In this document: positions 23,755 to 37,710 of the stretch, piece by piece | Layout: every line of letters starts with the position of its first letter | How positions within the stretch are numbered: the stretch's first letter is position 1 | Source of the DNA: Tubulanus polymorphus | Taxonomy: Eukaryota > Nemertea > Palaeonemertea > Tubulaniformes > Tubulanidae | Assembly (NCBI RefSeq): GCF_964204645.1 | Contig: NC_134026.1 | Coordinates: 8,503,450-8,567,449 of the forward strand | Direction of reading: 5' to 3' | DNA length: 64,000 nt | The notes under the pieces: generated by a model | What the model was told of the DNA's origin: nothing | Seen by the model: the letters and a program-made list of their open reading frames with translations, nothing else | The model's database searches: none | Made by a program: the position numbers and the translations under genes

Positions 23755-23937
23755 TTAGGGTATGTCACTACAGGACAGAGTGAGTAAGTGAGGGGGAGGG
23801 GAGGAGGGGGATGACGTCACACCGAAAGTGACGCCATACCGGAAGTGACGTTATCCAAGATGGCGGCTGGAAGTGGACGTCACCCCCTCCTCCCTTCACC
23901 TCACTCACTCACTCTGTCCTGTAGTGACATACCCTAA
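23755..23937. mobile_element. MITE with TAGGGTATGTCAC termini, TA-type target
   Basis: A 183-bp element with about 50-nt inverted arms: TTAGGGTATGTCACTACAGG left and CCTGTAGTGACATACCCTAA right, then GACAGAGTGAG / CTCACTCTGTC. It can be read as GGGTATG...CATACCC flanked by TA, the target duplication of Tc1/mariner-type elements. The interior has several GTGACGT/TGACGTCA words. Confidence 0.8.
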
Positions 23938-26900
23938 TACTAGGACAGTCAGTTTGTAACCCCAACATTATAACATTATCGCTAAATTTTGTCGACAATC
24001 ATACATAATATGGCTCAATAAAGTTTTGAATTTGAGTATATCGACAATTGAATTGAATTCACCGGCAACCAGGCTATTGATGGCGTATTGCACATCCACA
24101 CAAAATTCATCATTTTGACACAAAGATTCATTCAATAGAAAATGAGTGTCATGAAATATATTAATTTACAAAATAAAAGCGAAAGTTCACAATACCAACT
24201 GTTACTTTGAAACGCCAATATTGATATTGATGGCGTAGTGTACATCAACTCACGCAGAATCCCTTAATAAAAATCATTGTAACGGTTTTTACGGCGAAAT
24301 GTTTGACAGGGCCTAAGCGTAGGGTAGCTGCCACAAAGAAATTCTGGAAAAAGTACCCTTCTTGAAAATATCATTACTTCCTGTAAAAATTGCCCCATAT
24401 CTATATGGGTATATCTGACACCCTCCCCCCGCTCATTCAAGTGCAAGGTACGGCTCTGTTTGAGTTAGTTAATGAAGCGGTGCACGGTGCTTGACTTGCT
24501 TGATATACAATGCAAATAATGAAATATCTGCAAAATCACTATAAAAACTACATTCATTCATTCACGTTTGTTTTCGCGTAGAAAAAGCGAAAACATTAAA
24601 ATCTCATAAATATTTTCAATCGCGTGTGGCGTGCGAATTCCTATAGGTACAGACAACATCAGCAGCGATCGAACGCATGAAGCAGAGAGTAAAAGAAAAC
24701 CGAGTGAGCAGCAATTCATCCAGGAGATAATATCATAGAGACAAGCTGATAGATGAGCAATTGATTGCGCGTCTCAGTTTTGAAGATTCGATTTATAACC
24801 CGCGCGGCCCGGATCCCGAAACTCACTGATGTAGAAGTAAATTAAATGAAATCAATTATATCCCGTTATTAGTGATAGATATGTATAGAAAGATAGAGAT
24901 ATGTATGAACGGCATATAGTGCGAGCGCCTATCATTTGTATCTATTTTCAGCGGGAGAGAGCGAGCGCGCGCTATGACGAAAATGCGATAAAAAATAATT
25001 AACGACGCTTTAACGACGACTGCGTGTCATGTTTACGAAAAATCGTTTCGCAAGGAGCGCGGCGCGCGAGAGAGAGGGGAGTTTCCAGTTCGCGAAATTA
25101 TAAAATGCTCGGACAGTTATGGATGTTCCGAAGCGATGTCAGATGATTAGATTAGATGATGGATCGGTCCTGGCATCCCCGAGCAAACAATAGTCGGCGT
25201 CCAATTTCATATGAAATGGAATTATAAACGCCGAACTTAAGAAACCGAGGAACTGAAATTGCATTTGCTAGTACTGATTCATTCAAGTATAATTTGTCAC
25301 TAGCGTATACAGACTCGTAGTCATTGTCTGCGTCACAAATCAAACACTGCAATTCAGTAGTGAAGTCTTGACCATTTTGAAAGGTGATGACGTCCAATGT
25401 CTGGCATATGTATCAAAATATCTTCAGACGAAGTCCCGAACAGAAATGATGTCTACCAAGGCGAGAGGTTGATAACTGCATAAGTATTACGTTCTGATAA
25501 CTTAGTTTGATCCTAGTTCAAGGTATGGCTCAGTGTACTTCAGTCAAGACAAAGGTTAAGACCAAGCTAAGCTCATAACTTGCCCTAGTACCCAACATAA
25601 CCCAATGCGACATACGCATAGCATCTGAATTTTATTATTTTCTTTTGGGGTGGGGGTGGGTGCAGAGAAACCCGAAGAAAGGCAGTTCTATTCGCTGTAA
25701 CGATAAAAATGGCAAAAAGGGCACTTTTCCAAAATTGGAGGGGTGATTCTCCCCCTACCCACACTAGGTTCGCCTTGATACGATCAACCATAAAATTTAT
25801 CCAGAGACCAATTTGGTACTTTGGTTCAGGAAGAAATTGCACATAGATCAACATCATGGAAAAACTGGGAAATGAAAAAGCTGGATGCCCAACCGAAGCG
25901 ATAGACTGGCGGTACGTATTGGCTACTTGCATTCAGGAGGTTTGAATGGAAAGTTATTATGAGACCAATACTGGCTACTAGTGCAGAAAAAAATGTCAAA
26001 ACCGATCACACAATCTCCATGTGAATCTCTAAATCGACGTCATTTTTTTCATGAACGGAAACTCACTCGACCGGTGAACGGCTCGCGACCGATAGCCCTA
26101 TGTGTGTACTAGCGCAGCCTGTCACATTCAGTTCGATCGGTATCGAAAAACGAACAGCGCGAGATCGAGCGGGGAGAATCTTCTCCTTTACACGCATAAC
26201 GACCGGCTTAACTAAGAAAAATGGGGATCGTGCATGGATGAATATGTGCTATCATACGATTCAACAGTATATAGATCTGGACAGAAGAAGAATATAGCGC
26301 AGTCGATATTGTGATAAAAATACGGACACCGCGGACGACATCAACAACGCGCGCTCGAATAAGAGAAGATACATGATTTACGCGTGGGAACAAAGAGAAA
26401 ATATGACCAGTCGATCAAAGTGGCAACCGCAGCTTATGTAAATCGCCGGCGAATCTGACAGTCTCTTCGCAGATCTTCGCTATAGATACATCACACAGTT
26501 GACAGTGATGTCCATTTCTAAGATTAGAGAACACGTTGAGATTGAATAGTCGGCCGCACATCCCGAAAGCGATGGCCAATTTCCATTAGAAAAAAAAGCG
26601 GTGAGCTACTTATATACCCGCCGGGCATACATTGACCATCAGAAGCTTTTTAGGTGCTTAGATCTGTATATCAGCTTACATCAAGCTTCAATTGAGTCAC
26701 TTGTCCAAATTCATTTAGCCAGCCTCTCTATGCGGCCACTGATGCAGCCGCCCGAAGGCAGGTTATGAAAGGCTGCTTTTAACTTGCTCCTGTTTTGTGC
26801 CTTGGCTGTCAATTTCAGAAGCGTTGACGTCACCACGCGCAAACAACACTGACCGACAATTTTTTCGGAGAAATTCTTCCGCGATACGAGTATTTACTGT

Positions 26901-28184
26901 CTGATATAGAAGCCAATCACCTGGTGACGACGATGAAATAGAGCATTTTTCAAAAAGTGCATCATTCTGACCAGCATAAGCATTTTTGTCCGATAGTTAC
27001 GCAGTTTATCAAAACCCCGTCATTTGAGAAACCAGAGTGATGTACTGATGAATTATAGTAATTCAAAAACACAGTTGTTACCAAGGAAGTTTTGGGACAG
27101 GAGCTAAGAAACGATCGCAGATATGATACACCGATAAGACGGATAAATACTGAAAATTATTATGTAGCAGATACGTCCATACACGATAATATGTACTTAG
27201 ATAAGAGTTTGTTGAAGGGAGAGACCTGTATTATGATTTTCTATGGCATAAGCTGATTCTATGAAGTCTTCCAAGATCATTGCATAAATATATTAACTCG
27301 CTTTGTTTAACTTGCTTCGATAAATTCCGAAACTGTCAGCAATACACGCTTTAATATCAACTGTGGGTTGTTCACCGCTCAAAATACTGAGATTGATATC
27401 AGTTTTCTAGTCATACATGAATAAGTATAGAGAGATAGCTGATTATTTCATCTTCATGTACAGACCTGGGCCCAATCTAATACTCTCCACAAACATTTTT
27501 TCCTGTAGCGACATGGAAAAATAGCCGAAAAACGGTGTTCTAAGTACATGCGTGAGATTGTTAATATCGTTTTACGTATCAGCTATGCACTACGCCAGGA
27601 CTGTATATCATGTGATAAAACTAATGTATTGCATTTATTACTTTAAGAGTTACGGCATATATTTTAACCTTTCCATAATTCAACACTGCTTTATACAATG
27701 AACTAATAACTCCATACAGCCAGCACCGAAGAAAACGATATGCATTGGCAGATCATCCAAGGCATTGTCAAATTCGTGATTGAAAATTGGTGCGATTTGA
27801 AGTTTTAAAGCACCTCCTTGTGCTTTTGACATGAAACGTGACTGTGAAACACGAGAATATGTTCGATGACGAATGTCCTTAATAATGCCACTGTTGGCAC
27901 CGATGAAAAATATCGCGTCACAAGGTATGATATTTTCATTGAATTAGAATTAGATTGAGGAAATTTGTTCTCAGAAAAATGTTGGCGTTAAGGAGCAGTG
28001 GCATTTAAAAGGATATGGCGTTATAACGAACTTTGACCGTACACATATCTACAAATAAACAGATAGTGCTTTTCAAGGGCACGGGTCGCGTTTCAAACGT
28101 GATTTCAAGCAGCCAAATACCGATCTGCGAGGTATAATTGATGATTAAACCCTATACATATCGATGAGAATGTTCCAGTGCATT
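23938..28184. other. No recognisable gene; scattered tails
   Basis: A retroelement tail CAATAAAGTTTTGAATTTGA lies near 24016. GGGGTGGGGGTGGGTG lies near 25648. CpG-rich tracts at 24760-25080 and 26040-26560 contain no exon I can define. Around 27890-28030, words such as AATGCCACTG and GGCGTTATAACGAAC are shared with 37400-37580 and mark a further dispersed repeat. Confidence 0.35.
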
Positions 28185-28213
28185 AGCAGCAGTAGCAGCA
28201 GCAGCAGCAGCAA
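28185..28213. repeat. (CAG)n microsatellite
   Basis: About nine trinucleotide units, AGCAGCAGTAGCAGCAGCAG and onward, with one TAG interruption. No open gene frame is associated. Confidence 0.9.
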
Positions 28214-30299
28214 ATGTTGAAACTTTCTTTCATCGAATACGTCATGCTCATACGAGCGCGATCAGATATAGTAAACTAAACATCTATCATCAATCAGTGT
28301 CTTGACGCGAATACCGCAAAAAAACTTAAATTTTGACATTTTCTTATTCATTACTTATCCCGCCGGTGAACGCGGTGATCACTTGTGAACGCCGGATCAG
28401 ACGAGAAAATCGAGAACGCATAACAAATCGAACCATCTGGATGAACAGTTGTACGCATTTTTCACCTGATGAAGTTCAAGGTCGGAGAAACTAGATCTCG
28501 GGATCATGTTTTAACCCTAGAGTTAAATCTTCCTCCAGAACTTTGGAACATTGTGAAATACGGAGTTGTGATTCGAATTTGACTGTACGGTAAAAGCAAT
28601 TGAAAATGAAATTCTATTTTGCCGTCATAGATTCAATTCAACTTGCAACACTTTGAGAGTAAATATCAGAAACAAAAAACATGATTGTCCTTGTGACTGG
28701 CAAAATTAAGTTCATCAGTGTTGCTAGAAAATATGAGCGATAACAAGGACCAGTTTCACAATGAAATAGGTTTTCCAAACCAATTGATATTAGTTATGTT
28801 GATTGATTCCACTATGAGAAAATGTGGTGAACTCAACAAATGTTTGGTTTAATCGCTATTGGCAACTTCATGTAACGAGGACTCGCTATTCGAGCTTAAC
28901 CGTTTTCAGCTCAAGAGCTGATTTTGAAAACCGTTCATGAAACTGAAGCCTATTCATCGAAACTCCAACCAGCGTGCGAGATATCATGCTTTTTTCGGAA
29001 AAAGTAGACCACTGATTAAATTGCAAAATCATGAATTCCCACATTCCTAAATACATATATAACCGTCGGTGCCGAGAAATAGTCACAGCTAATAGGGTTC
29101 GTATATAAATGACAACCATATTTCATTTTGTTTAGACCGCGTATGACTATGAACGACGACGTATAGAGACGAAACCCCATTAGCGGTAGAGTTGCAGAAC
29201 CCACGTACATGTTCGAACATATATGTGCTTCGTCGAGCCCTAAGGTCAGTCGATTTCTTTCTCATTAATCTGGTCGCCATCGACCCCTGTAGCGCGGGAT
29301 CCGTCGTTCGTTCGTTCGTCCTGCTGGAATGCACGTCTAATGATCTTATTGACGTTCTGGCCTAATTACAGTATAATCGTCTTATGATGCGCAGCTAAAA
29401 TTTGATTGATTTTTCGTTTTACAAAGGCAGCCAGCACGGGTAACACCGCAGTGAATGAGAGGCTTTACCTATAAGTAGATTATAAACGCCAGACAAAACT
29501 AGAGAGACAGACGACAGAGACGAGGAGCTAGGGAGCGGGGAGAGAGCGCCAGAGAAGAAGAATCATTGCTGAACATCACATCGATGTTTTCCGGTTAATC
29601 AGACATTACTTGCACCCAAACGAATAATCTAGCTTCCTTCTCGACCCGCGGGAAAAAAGTATTCTACTTATCTTCTTTTTCTCTCTGCCTTGGAGCATGA
29701 CCGAATTATATGTATACAAGAATTTGACGAGAAATTAGCAGTGACAGATGTGATATACAAGGAGTTTTTATTTGATTTTAATCAGCTTGCTGGTTCAAGA
29801 GATTTAAATTTAAGATTGTAATTTCATCATGCGTATTTCCCCAGGATATAGGCCCTAGGGCCAGCGATATTGTTTTTCGGGTCAAATCAAATCGCTTAAT
29901 GTCTACTCGATCAGTTGGCGAATGCTAAAAGATGTGTGTAGACCTATATACATGTAAATAACTTTCAATCGAAATATCGCAATTCTATTTCGGAATTAGA
30001 CTATTTCAATATACGGTTGATGTATACGTCTAATAATAATGTAATACAGCTCTTATGTAAGAAATCTATAGGATAAAATCAATAGCAGCATTGATCAATC
30101 GGAATAGGATGTTCAATCTATTCTGGACCGAATTGGAGTTGGATCGATGCTCCCCTGGCCTCGCACAATTATACGCATGTATATATATCGCATGTGAATT
30201 GTCATCTCGAATTTCGAGCACAATCCATCATTACACAGACGAAATTCACAACGGAGTTTGCTGAAATACGTGCTGGGTATAGGAGACAAAGGGCACCAC
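28214..30299. other. No recognisable gene
   Basis: A (GTTC)4 run lies near 29306. Short minus-strand frames between 28886 and 29334 overlap one another and show no domain. Small GGACCAGTTTCACA / GAGTTAAAT fragments near 28510 and 28750 belong to the GGGCCCAGTT repeat group. Confidence 0.35.
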
Positions 30300-30634
30300 A
30301 CCGCCCAACACAGACGACAGATGGAAACACGGTCGGAAACACGAAAACATGTAATCAAACATGTTTTTACTTAGAATGTGATTTTTTCGAAACCGTTTAT
30401 CGTTTCTTATAAAGCCCAACTCACAAGGAAACACGGAAACAAAAGGAAGAAACATGTTTCCCAGCGTCTCCTCGGTGTGGTGGGTGCGATTACGAGTAAC
30501 ATGGTTTCAGGACACGATGTTTTCGTGATCAAAAAGGATGGATTCTGTGTTTCCCTGTTTCCCTCGGTCGTGTGTTGGGCCAACACACTTGGCTGAAACA
30601 CGTTTCTGTTTCTCTGTGTCTTGTGTGTTGGGTC
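30300..30634. mobile_element. MITE with CCCAACACA termini
   Basis: CCGCCCAACACAGACGACAG at the left matches the complement of the right end GTGTCTTGTGTGTTGGG. Next inward come GGAAACACG words at the left and CGTTTCTGTTTC at the right. The related fragment at 45346-45420 starts GCCCAACGCAGACGACGC. No coding. Confidence 0.6.
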
Positions 30635-32757
30635 TTACCCCCGTAATAGCTCCCAACAAACATAGCCTACATACATTTCAGACACCGTTCTGGTCTAGAA
30701 AATGAACTATTGAGGTAAACTATATGGAAATGAATGAAATCCTTTCTATAAGGCCTATAAACCACGTAGAAGAGACAAACTTTAGTTCCAACACATTCCA
30801 TAAAACGAAATCCTCTGTTATATCGGCTTTCATTATTTAGCTTGGTTTGGATATTCCCCCCTCAATTTTCAAAAAGTCCAAAGATCTTCCATATGTATAT
30901 TGTGAAATCCCGAATATCGGTCAATTCCTCGAGGGTATAAATTGCAATTTCACTACGTTTTGGTGGTGAAAATAGTACCGGTAAAAATCCATGATATCAG
31001 GAGGTTCATTAGGATTTCACCAGAAGCCATATTACAGCAATTCCTGGACGACTATTCTTTAAACATATTTTCATTATCGGGGTAATGAAACGAGACGCGG
31101 ACTACTGAAAACGACTAATGGCCAACGTGAAATCTGGCGAGAAGCCTAAAGAGCATCTCTCAGCCGGATCCCCGCGCGGTACACTAGTGCCTTCATATCC
31201 AATTTACCGCTCCGGTGAACACCGAACGATAGTATGTGTTTGCTCATAAACGAAAAAAAATCCGTTACATCTGATTAGTCATTTCGATGCTCAGATCGGA
31301 TCGATAGTCGCGGCTCCGTTTAGGGCAGTATCGATCGCGTCAGCGAATTGGTAATTTCAGGCAATATTTGAAGGTTGACAATATACACGGTATATAGCAG
31401 CGTCATCGGCGACAAGACGAAATTAACACTAAGAGCTATTCGCATATATCTGCACCCCGGACGCATTAGCCAACTGATAGATCTATGATTGAAGGGATTT
31501 CGGACGAAAGGCGTCCGCTAAGTCCGAAATAAACTGCGTAAAAACTGCATCGACCGCGGCGGATATATCGAAGGCCTTGATCCAAATATGGATTATGGAA
31601 AAATCGAGTTAGCGCACGACAATTTTGCGTCAAATTGGGTGCCAGCGACGACGTTATTGATAGAAAAGTGGTCGAATATATACCCCGAAAAGACGATGAT
31701 AAGCGAATGCTTCGCGAAGTTTATGACAGTTTGTATTGATTCGCCCGCCACTCGTCTAAAGCTCTGATTGACTCGCAAAAAATATCGAAACCGATGATGA
31801 TGGCATCGCGCGCGGTCGTCTACTGCAAATTTGATAAGGCAAAATATAGTCTTGACGCGTAAAAAAAAATTAGGGATCCTTGTCGAATTAGGGCGAAGCG
31901 TTTTATAGAAAGTTGTATCTGACAACATTAAAGACATGCCATTTCAGAATCAAATAGATGAATAAATTTGAATTTCCATAAGTTCAATTTCAAAGTTGGA
32001 CAAGTCCATAACTACATGTTTATATCGAAAGTTTTTTTTTCGATAGCCATTGTTGTCGAGAAAGCAACTCATGCAAGTTACAGAAAAGAAGCGAAAAGAA
32101 CAAAAACATTAATGGACAATATTATTTCTCATATTAGTTAGTTATGCATGAATATATACTTAGTTTGCGATGTTATTGTTTTTCACAAAACCTATGAGTA
32201 AGTGATGGCGTTTCAAGCTCTTGTAACTGGTGGCTAATCGATGTCAGTTCATGGAGTCCATACAAAATCATCACTTTTACACGTAATCAAGTTTTGGAAG
32301 GACGGTCTTTTGTTTTGAAGCTAAAATCACCAGAAAAAGAGGCGGATTACGCGCGCATTATACGGAACCATTACAGTGGACTAATACCGGGCATTCGATC
32401 CGAACACGAACAAATCAACAACTCGGATTATTATTAATGAAGAGCCTTGGTCATTTACCGCAGATATTCATCAATGATGGACAGAAAAAGGCAATTCCTG
32501 CACCGATCGATAAGGTACCGTTCGCTCGCATCGTCTGTGAGAATGACTCATCAACAACGAATTCACAGTTACATATAGCGAATCTAAGGGCAACATTTTT
32601 TCTAGGGATAAATACACAGAAATCAGGTTTTATCAAAGCAAACTTAAAAAGGGGTTCATGGTGTTTAGGATAAGTGGTTTGGCAAGGTCTTACAACGATA
32701 AGGTTGAATACACCGTTAATTGTGGAAGTTGTTCTGACAATTCCTGTTGAAAATGAA
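30635..32757. other. No recognisable gene
   Basis: A minus-strand frame at 31593-31937 (114 codons) and plus-strand 32437-32673 (78 codons) are the longest here. Neither has a recognisable domain or convincing splice edges, and the former contains no conserved word I know. Confidence 0.35.
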
Positions 32758-32873
32758 CCTGGTACTCAGTTTCACAGTTGCGAGTTAGAGTTAACCCTGA
32801 GTTAAAGTTAGTTCATTTTCAATGAGTTAACTCCGAGTCAAATCTTAACTCAGAACTGTGGAACTGGACCAGG
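32758..32873. mobile_element. GGGCCCAGTT-group MITE, copy a
   Basis: Inverted termini: CCTGGTACTCAGTTTCACAG left and CTGTGGAACTGGACCAGG right. The interior is a self-complementary run of GAGTTAACTC/GAGTTAA words. It abuts a second, more divergent copy. Confidence 0.65.
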
Positions 32874-32977
32874 ATACATTTCCACCGTTGTGAGTTGAAT
32901 TTGATGATAGAGTTAAAACATTGAAAATGAATTGATTATAACTTAGAATTAACTCTAACTGTGGAACCGGGCCCTGG
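32869..32977. mobile_element. GGGCCCAGTT-group MITE, copy b
   Basis: Begins CCAGGATACATTTCCACCGT and ends AACTGTGGAACCGGGCCCTGG minus its last base. The interior GTGAGTTGAATTT/AGAATTAACTCT is the same design as the adjacent copy, so two members lie in tandem sharing their junction. Confidence 0.6.
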
Positions 32978-34740
32978 AATAACATTCAAGTTTAAGTGGA
33001 AATTTCTTTATTTATCACACATAACGAAGTTAACGCGACTGTCAGTGAAAAAAAGAGACGAGAACAACAGAAAATAATATATACAAAACTACGAAAAGAA
33101 GAAAGGTATTTAGAGGTAATGGAATTGTATTATACGTTAATATGTAACACTAAGTTTGAATAGAAGACTCTTATAAAGGCTCAATCCAAGTGGAAAATGC
33201 TATACCGAACTTCTACAATGAATCAGATGTGATTGAGTATATACGCAAGTAATCAACGCTCGATTATTATCAACCAATCATTTTTGCGATGAAATAAACA
33301 ATATATTCGAGAAGATACCGACTTAATGGTATATATCACTTGATACGACCGTTAACCTATACGCGCCGTGAAAAAGCTACTTAATTCGGGGACTCCACCC
33401 AATCTGATTAAAAACTGCTATACTCAACATCGGAAACGAACGCTTCCAAGCGAACTAAACTCATCTTCGCGCACTACGTGGCCTTTCAAAGATCGATGGC
33501 CTCGGCCACGTCAAATATTCGTGTATGCTGAACTTTTTTCACAATACATGTACTGTAACAACAACGAAAAGATAGGATTACAAAGTCGATTTCTTGAATC
33601 AAAATATGTTAAACTTTCCAATATTCAAACAATGTGTTTCACAAAAATTGTCAAAAAACCATTTGTTTCTAGTATTGAGGCTTCGTTGAAAGCAATACGA
33701 TGTGTATTCTCTTGGCGAAATTGAAACTGACGTAACGATCTGATTCTATCTTCCTGAAAATCACGTGATACAAACATACGGATATCATTATCACTTATCT
33801 TCTTCGATGGCTCAAACCTTAGAGTAATCATCGAATTACTTCGAGGACTATAAAACGAAAGAAATTTTTTATACGTGATTACGCCATGCTCTAACTATCT
33901 AACCCGAGTCGACGACAGTTTTGCCTAACGAAGGTTGCACTGAGTTCCGATCCGATCGTCCGCGATTCGGTCTTAAGAACACTCGTGACACATCGCGAGG
34001 TCGAGTCACCGATCCGGCCAAGACTTGTTTGTCGGATCTTAGCTACATTCATCAGGTCACCTTGAGATCCACGATCATTTTGAACAACCGAATGCTCTCA
34101 TGTGATGTACAGTTCATTGGCTGTGACCTTACGAACGATTGGCCGTAAGGCTTTATCACATAAAGCTTTATACTTACGCGGATAAACATGATAAAGTTAA
34201 TAGTTTCGACGCAAACTATTTTCATTCAAGAAATAATGTTTTGACTCAAATTTTTGGGCACAATACCAAAACAAAGGAATAGAATCTCGTTGAATTCAAA
34301 AATCAATCTTCATGCAAGTACTTATAGGTTAGTTTTGTTCACTGTCTTCATAGTGAGGAAAATGGTAATCGATCAACGAAACAATGACCATCGACTTTCT
34401 ACTGCACAAAAATCGCTACTTTTTCTCCCAACTCTAAGCAAATATTGACCATAAACAGGCGTCCTTAATGAGGAAGAATATGAACTTCATGCTATAAAAA
34501 GACTGACTGACGGTGTTGATAAAGGGTGAACTTTGAAAGTTTTATCAACAAAAACATATTCATCTTGCATCCACAATCCATAAGTTGTTCATCGACATCC
34601 TTGAATGTTTCATCAACCAAAACATTCATGCAACAATTATAGCTAATTTATGACGTAATCATTGGATTTGGACTGAACTGATACTGGGATTTAGTGGATC
34701 ATAATTCATTTTCATTTCAATCAAATTCAAGTTAAGCAGG
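32978..34740. other. No recognisable gene
   Basis: A 118-codon plus-strand frame (33368-33724) starts at GTG and shows no domain. Smaller frames lie at 33921-34148 and 34254-34448. None has clear splice or promoter context. Confidence 0.35.
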
Positions 34741-35060
34741 CGATCACACGGAGACGATTTGGCCCGGGCAAAATTGGCATCGATCAGGCCTGAGTTAAAT
34801 TTGGCCCGTGCCTAATCTGAGAGCGCGTTCACACGTAAACCACTCATTCGATACTAAACGATGCCGTGACAAAGTGAAATTAGTCATTTCCGGTACCAGT
34901 TACAATTCAAACGCCATCGACCCGTGCTAGAATCTGGCTCGGTCCTGGTCCGACGTTTTCGGTCGGGCCAAACAGGCACGCGCCCAATTGCCACTCGTGC
35001 GAACAGTTGTTTCGGGTATAAACCGCTCATGTGACCGAAACGGGTAAGAACATCAGTTTG
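34741..35060 (+). mobile_element. GGCCCGGG-family MITE, copy 2
   Basis: Starts CGATCACACGGAGACGATTT exactly as copy 1 and follows it colinearly (GAGAGCGCGTTCACACG, CATTCGATACTAAACGATGC, CAGTTACAATTCAAACGC), with scattered substitutions and a short deletion. Confidence 0.8.
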
Positions 35061-36072
35061 GTTACTCGCTAGTAATAAATGAAGTGCTTTGAATTATCTA
35101 CTTGTAAAGTAGAGAGGCCGTTTGAATCCTTTGAGGCTGAGGGAGATATGTCAGTGCATTTAGTAGCCGAAGGCTATTCGATACGATAGTTTTAAAATTC
35201 GACATTGATTAAACCCCGGTTTCTGGTGTTGCGCGAAAGCTCGAGCGCTATAAAATGCGCTGCGTTTACAGGCCAAAACGTTCTAACACATGGTTAGAAA
35301 TTTCAAAGCAATGTGGCAAACAACGGAGGAGCAAATCCCTCCGAGATGGCGATCTGCGCCGAGAAACAGCATGCGAAGAATTTCGGAAAGCGCGTCGAAT
35401 CATTTCTCGAGATATTTTACACAACTCCCGAGGCGTGGCTCTATTTACACGGACGAAGAAAGAAAAAAAACCCTGATTCCATCGCTGATGACGAATCGTT
35501 GCGCGGCGCGTCCCTGGAAGTTTTAATTATTTGGCGCGTAAAATGAAGCGAATAATTTCTCCATCGACGAAAATATGTTGTTAAGAAAATCGATTGATCG
35601 TATTAAGTGGAACCGAACGAAAGTCTCCATATTAGCCGCCACGCACGCGACGAAAACGAAACCCCAGATATATATATATATAGCTATCAATTCCGCAGCC
35701 CGAAATAAATGAAAACTGGTCATGAGATGATCAATACGATATTCGCAATAATTACTGGTACTATATATACATCCTCTTATGCACGCGAATGAGAAGAGAA
35801 GATAGTTCCTGTCGTCATTTCGGTATCTCATTAGTCAGGCGAGTGGCCGGTAATTATTTGGACGATGGCGAAGGGGTAGAGAAGCGTGCACGCGCGGCGG
35901 GCACTGGTTATCGATAAAGATTCATCATCGTCTGAGCGCGGTGATAGCTAAAGTCTGTAAATATATATGAGAGGTATAGACAAATACGACCAGCGATTGA
36001 AACGAACGCAGGCATAAATGACGGCAATAGAAGGGGTCGCTGTATCGTAAAGAGATAATCGTGAAAATTTTC
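35061..36072. other. No recognisable gene
   Basis: At 35255-35546 three overlapping plus-strand frames are all open, which argues against real selection on any one. A short (TA)n lies near 35669. Confidence 0.35.
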
Positions 36073-36207
36073 TAGAGGGAGAGAGGGGAGAATGATGAGT
36101 GAGAGAGATGGCGATCTGAAGAGAGAATGTTAGAGAGGAAATAAGAGAGGGATTGCTAGATTTAAAGAGGGTGGGAGAGAGTGAGAGAGAGAGGGGGGAG
36201 GGCGATG
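36073..36207. repeat. GA-rich purine tract
   Basis: An interrupted GAGA/GGGAGAGAG tract about 135 nt long with strong strand asymmetry. Tracts of this type can form triplex DNA and bind GAGA-type factors, but nothing here shows such use. Confidence 0.75.
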
Positions 36208-37710
36208 GGTGAAATGATTAGATAGTTGAAGTCATTCAGGCATAAATTAATTAATGGCCAATGCTCAGATTGCGTTAACGGTTAAACACACTTACTAATA
36301 ATAGTAATAGCTGGCGTGGTTGTCAGTTCATTGTGCGTCAGTCGTTATAATGAGGAGTGGTGTTCTCATTACAGCTGGTCTGAGGCAGACCGAGGACAAT
36401 GTAAGACGAACGTAAACGCGAGCGCAAGAGGTAACTTTCTCAAGACTCTGGTGGCTTTCGCTCGATGAGCAAACGATATCGCGTAATCGATGAGTCGAAC
36501 AGAACGTCGCTCATTATAGAGGAGAGAGACCGTCGGTAAGTGGCACATACGCCCTATAACTTCCGTCGTCCAAATCGATCGAGCCAGTCCTACCGAACGT
36601 ATTATATACATATATGTATATACTCGCAGCTCGTAAATAAGAACTGACTTTCTTATCTTCGTTAATGAAAATCGTTGCGCGCAAGTCCGACGAAATATTT
36701 ACGATTTGTCCTAGCTAGTTAACGATTTCATATCAAGTTTAAGAGTGAGACGGACAGAGCATCCGAAACGAAATCGATTTCGAACACGTTAAGCCCCGCC
36801 ATCTATGCGAAATCGTTAACGCGCGCATCAATGAGTTAAACGAAACAACATGTATATACATAATGTATGACATTCACGAACATGCGACTCATTTTTAAAC
36901 GAGAGCGCAAAAGAATGACGGCATGACAAAAAGAGATTACGCGGATTTATCGAATCTAACCCGTGACTGTGGAAACGACAACAGTCCTCCCAAGAAACAC
37001 AGGTCGATAGTATTGCATGCCGTACAGAAGAAGAATAATCATCGAAAAAAAATACCAAAGAACATTATTAGATGATAAGATGATAAATTCAGCGTTATCT
37101 CTCAAGTTGCGGCACTCCTCTATATCTCTCTGTCATAGTCGACGCATTTCTAGGACACTTTCCACTTAACTAATCCATTAGAGAAATTAGATTACATTTT
37201 TATCAAATATTCATTACCCTCACGAAAATAGTGCCTTCTCTGTGCATGAATAGAAACTCACGTATCTACTTTGTAGTTAGATGTTACGTAGATATCCCAG
37301 CAGTAATATGCCTTCATTTCGATTAGTTGTAGAAAATGCCGGTATTCGAGGGAATGGGGAATACTTAGATTTAAATAGTTCACAACACACAATCAAAGCA
37401 ATCAAAGTTCGTTATAACGCCAGCACTTCTAATGCCATTGCTCGCTGAATAACGTCAACATTGTTCGGAGAAAAAATTTACTCAATCTAATTCTACCTCA
37501 ATGGAAACATCATTCTTTATAACGCCAACTTCGTTGTAATGCCACATTTTTCACTGGTCCCAAAAATGCCATCATTATAAAGGATTGTAACTGTATTAAA
37601 GATTTCAGATTCCAAATATTCTTGTAGACATTTGGCTTTTTGTATACGTCGCACATTGTGTACGGCAGCATCCTGGTGACAATTATATATCTATCCTTTT
37701 TGTAACTCAC
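36208..37710. other. No recognisable gene
   Basis: 37400-37580 contains AGTTCGTTATAACGCCAGCA, AATGCCATTG and later TTTATAACGCCAACTTCGTT, sharing words with 27890-28030 (a dispersed repeat). No exon was seen. Confidence 0.35.

Noticed and set aside
28185-28213. (CAG)n as a polyglutamine-coding exon
   Set aside because: No long open frame surrounds it and it is short and interrupted by a TAG.
32437-33724. 78- and 118-codon plus-strand frames
   Set aside because: No domain, no splice sites in phase, and the longer one starts at GTG.
35255-35546. Three overlapping plus-strand frames of 73-78 codons
   Set aside because: All three frames are open together, so openness is compositional and not evidence for a gene.
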